Below, in pieces: positions 22,713-23,508 of a stretch of 23,508 nucleotides of DNA (the stretch's first letter is position 1; each line of letters starts with the position of its first letter). This DNA comes from an uncultured Prevotellaceae bacterium (GTDB lineage Bacteria > Bacteroidota > Bacteroidia > Bacteroidales > Bacteroidaceae): assembly GCA_900557555.1 (NCBI GenBank), contig USTH01000022.1:1-23508 (forward strand), given 5' to 3'. Under the pieces are notes generated by a model that was not told the origin of the DNA, did no database searches, and saw nothing but the letters and a program-made list of their open reading frames with translations. The position numbers were made by a program, and so were the translations under genes.

Positions 22713-22778
22713 TTTTTAGGAGAGCAGATGTTGCTTGTCGTTTTAGGGAACAATAGCGGGCTATTTTGAGCTAAAAAC
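22706..22778 (-). repeat. Dispersed repeat, beta module (copy C)
   Basis: The reverse complement matches copy A (16908-16981) at 67 of 73 aligned positions with one single-base indel. Its right edge, read on the minus strand, coincides with the end of the ATPase relic. On the + strand the GAGCA/TGCTT hairpin is followed by TTTT. Confidence 0.8.
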
Positions 22779-22818
22779 AAGCATCAGGTGCCTTATAAAA
22801 AACAAAAGGCAATAAGAA

Positions 22819-22860
22819 GTAACAAAAAAGATGTCCTTTACGACCTAATGACCGTTTGGG
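22819..22860 (-). repeat. Dispersed repeat, alpha module (copy C)
   Basis: The reverse complement matches 139-180 at 37 of 42 ungapped positions and 18952-18984 at 29 of 32. It is separated from the beta module by 40 bp, making this the only composite copy in the window. Confidence 0.75.
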
Positions 22861-22935
22861 GAGAATTTGTTGCAGTCTGGAGATACATTCCCCAACTCAA
22901 ACAGTTTGTTTACGCAGAAAATTTCAATGTGTTTC

Positions 22936-22966
22936 TTGTGATAAATCTCAAAAAGGTGTATATTTG
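22936..22966 (+). promoter_or_regulatory. Bacteroidetes-type promoter within the 33-bp repeat
   Basis: TTG (22936-22938) is followed after exactly 20 nt by TATATTTG (22959-22966), a full match to the -33/-7 pattern. Transcription would begin near 22973, about 65 nt before the GTG start of the secreted protein. The -7 box lies in the first unit of the tandem repeat; the second unit has CGATACGG at the corresponding place. Confidence 0.65.
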
Positions 22967-23039
22967 CATCGCAATAAATCTCAAAAAGGTGTACGATACG
23001 GAGGTTTAATATCTCGAAGAGGTGTAAAAGGCATTACTG
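22941..23039 (+). repeat. Three tandem 33-bp repeat units
   Basis: The core ATCTC recurs at 22945, 22978 and 23011, exactly 33 bp apart, each followed by A/G-rich bases and AGGTGTA. Units 1 and 2 share their first 20 bases perfectly; unit 3 is diverged. The array ends at the start codon of the downstream gene. The remaining part of the 326-bp gap (22713-23038) holds the dispersed repeat and no supportable gene. Confidence 0.75.
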
Positions 23040-23508
23040 TGAAGCGGAAATATAAAAATACGTTTATCATTGCAGCACTGCTACTCATGGCAGCGGCACC
23101 GCCTACTGAAGCGCAGATTCTCAAAAAACTGGGTCAGGCTGCAAAGGAAGTCGTGAAGAAAGGCGTCGATGATGTGAAGAAGAATGCGAGCAACGCTGTT
23201 GACAATGCAACCGATATCCTCACAGGACGCACCATCAAGAGCGGCGACAAACTCATTGGTGACGGCAAAAACAACAGTAGCACGGCAACAGTCAGTACGT
23301 CGGGGACTGAGACCACAACACAGGCGGCGGAGACTGCCGCACAGGAAAAGGGAGGCGGCGGACAAAGTTGGCCCGACTGCCCAGCCATCACAATAGATTT
23401 TGACGGTTACAACTGGGGCGACGTGACATCGGTGTCCGATGGTGTGTTTGCCATCTGTGTGCCACGCCGTCAAGGTAAGTGTTGGCGTTTCTATCATGTT
23501 AAGACGGG
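23039..23508 (+). CDS. Secreted protein of unknown function, 3' end outside the window
   Basis: The frame runs from a GTG at 23039 to the edge of the window (156 codons seen). A Sec signal peptide is clear: MKRKYKNTFIIAALLLMAAA with a likely cut after PPTEA. The mature N-terminus is helical and Lys-rich (LKKLGQAAKEVVKKGVDDVK), then a Thr/Ser/Gly-rich low-complexity linker of about 45 residues (residues about 78-120), then the start of a folded domain: WPDCPAITIDFDGYNWGDV, SDGVFAICVPRRQGK, WRFYHVKT. This last part might be the first unit of a WG-type repeat protein, a weak suggestion. GTG is chosen because the signal peptide begins there and AAAGG lies 7 nt upstream; the next in-frame ATG falls inside the signal. 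The G+C content is higher than in the DNA just upstream. Confidence 0.7.
   Translation, partial: MKRKYKNTFIIAALLLMAAAPPTEAQILKKLGQAAKEVVKKGVDDVKKNASNAVDNATDILTGRTIKSGDKLIGDGKNNSSTATVSTSGTETTTQAAETAAQEKGGGGQSWPDCPAITIDFDGYNWGDVTSVSDGVFAICVPRRQGKCWRFYHVKT

Noticed and set aside
22788..23009. 73-codon + strand open frame (INLKKVY repeated)
   Set aside because: It is a translation of the alpha repeat and the 33-bp promoter repeats; the real gene is in another frame starting at 23039.
23081..23497. Minus-strand open frames at the right end
   Set aside because: The + strand frame has a signal peptide, a promoter and a coherent domain layout, so the minus-strand frames are shadows.

Overview
The window reads as a chromosomal segment of a Bacteroidales bacterium, most likely Prevotella or a close relative. 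The evidence is the protein families (DUF3098 next to FtsX, DUF4294, the fused SpmA/SpmB protein, the Bacteroidetes-type UvrC, QueA and DeoC), start sites with almost no Shine-Dalgarno signal, and repeated matches to the Bacteroidetes promoter form (TAnnTTTG at -7, in two cases with TTG 20 nt upstream). The genus call is inference; no rRNA or tRNA gene is present to fix it.

Region 1 (1-8017) ends on the left with a + strand terminator belonging to a gene outside the window, then a minus-strand terminator closing a seven-gene operon that runs right to left from a promoter near 7800: ychF, lgt, mnmG, uvrC, dtd, a MazG-like pyrophosphohydrolase and deoC. These genes serve translation quality control, lipoprotein maturation, tRNA wobble modification, DNA repair and nucleotide housekeeping. 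A near-perfect parS site lies between mnmG and uvrC.

Region 2 (8018-16106) is a second long minus-strand block read from miaB: miaB, ftsX, a DUF3098 protein, uppP, truB, queA, folK, a fused SpmA/SpmB-like membrane protein and a CaCA-family cation antiporter. Three tRNA-modifying enzymes (MiaB, QueA, TruB) are grouped here with cell-wall and division genes.

Region 3 (16107-22150) is looser, with short transcription units on both strands: a hotdog thioesterase, a lamin-tail-domain lipoprotein, a DUF4294 secreted protein, a SpoU/TrmH-type RNA methyltransferase, a three-gene iron-sulfur/redox operon (C_GCAxxG_C_C protein, 2[4Fe-4S] ferredoxin, membrane 4Fe-4S protein), and a coupled pair made of a zinc-ribbon protein and a secreted dockerin-bearing SGNH hydrolase.

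Region 4 (22151-23508) is degenerate, repeat-rich DNA. It holds a relic of a DUF4143-type AAA ATPase with an internal deletion, cut off where a dispersed repeat begins, then a 33-bp tandem repeat that carries a promoter, then the start of a secreted protein that runs off the right edge.

The most notable unexplained structure is a family of short dispersed repeats made of two modules, here called alpha (about 42 bp) and beta (about 73 bp). Alpha is found alone at 139-180 and 18952-18984, beta alone at 16908-16981 and 17593-17637, and both together in one composite copy at 22706-22860. A separate CTAG-rich hairpin array lies at 16749-16836. No complete mobile element, CRISPR array or defence system was recognised.
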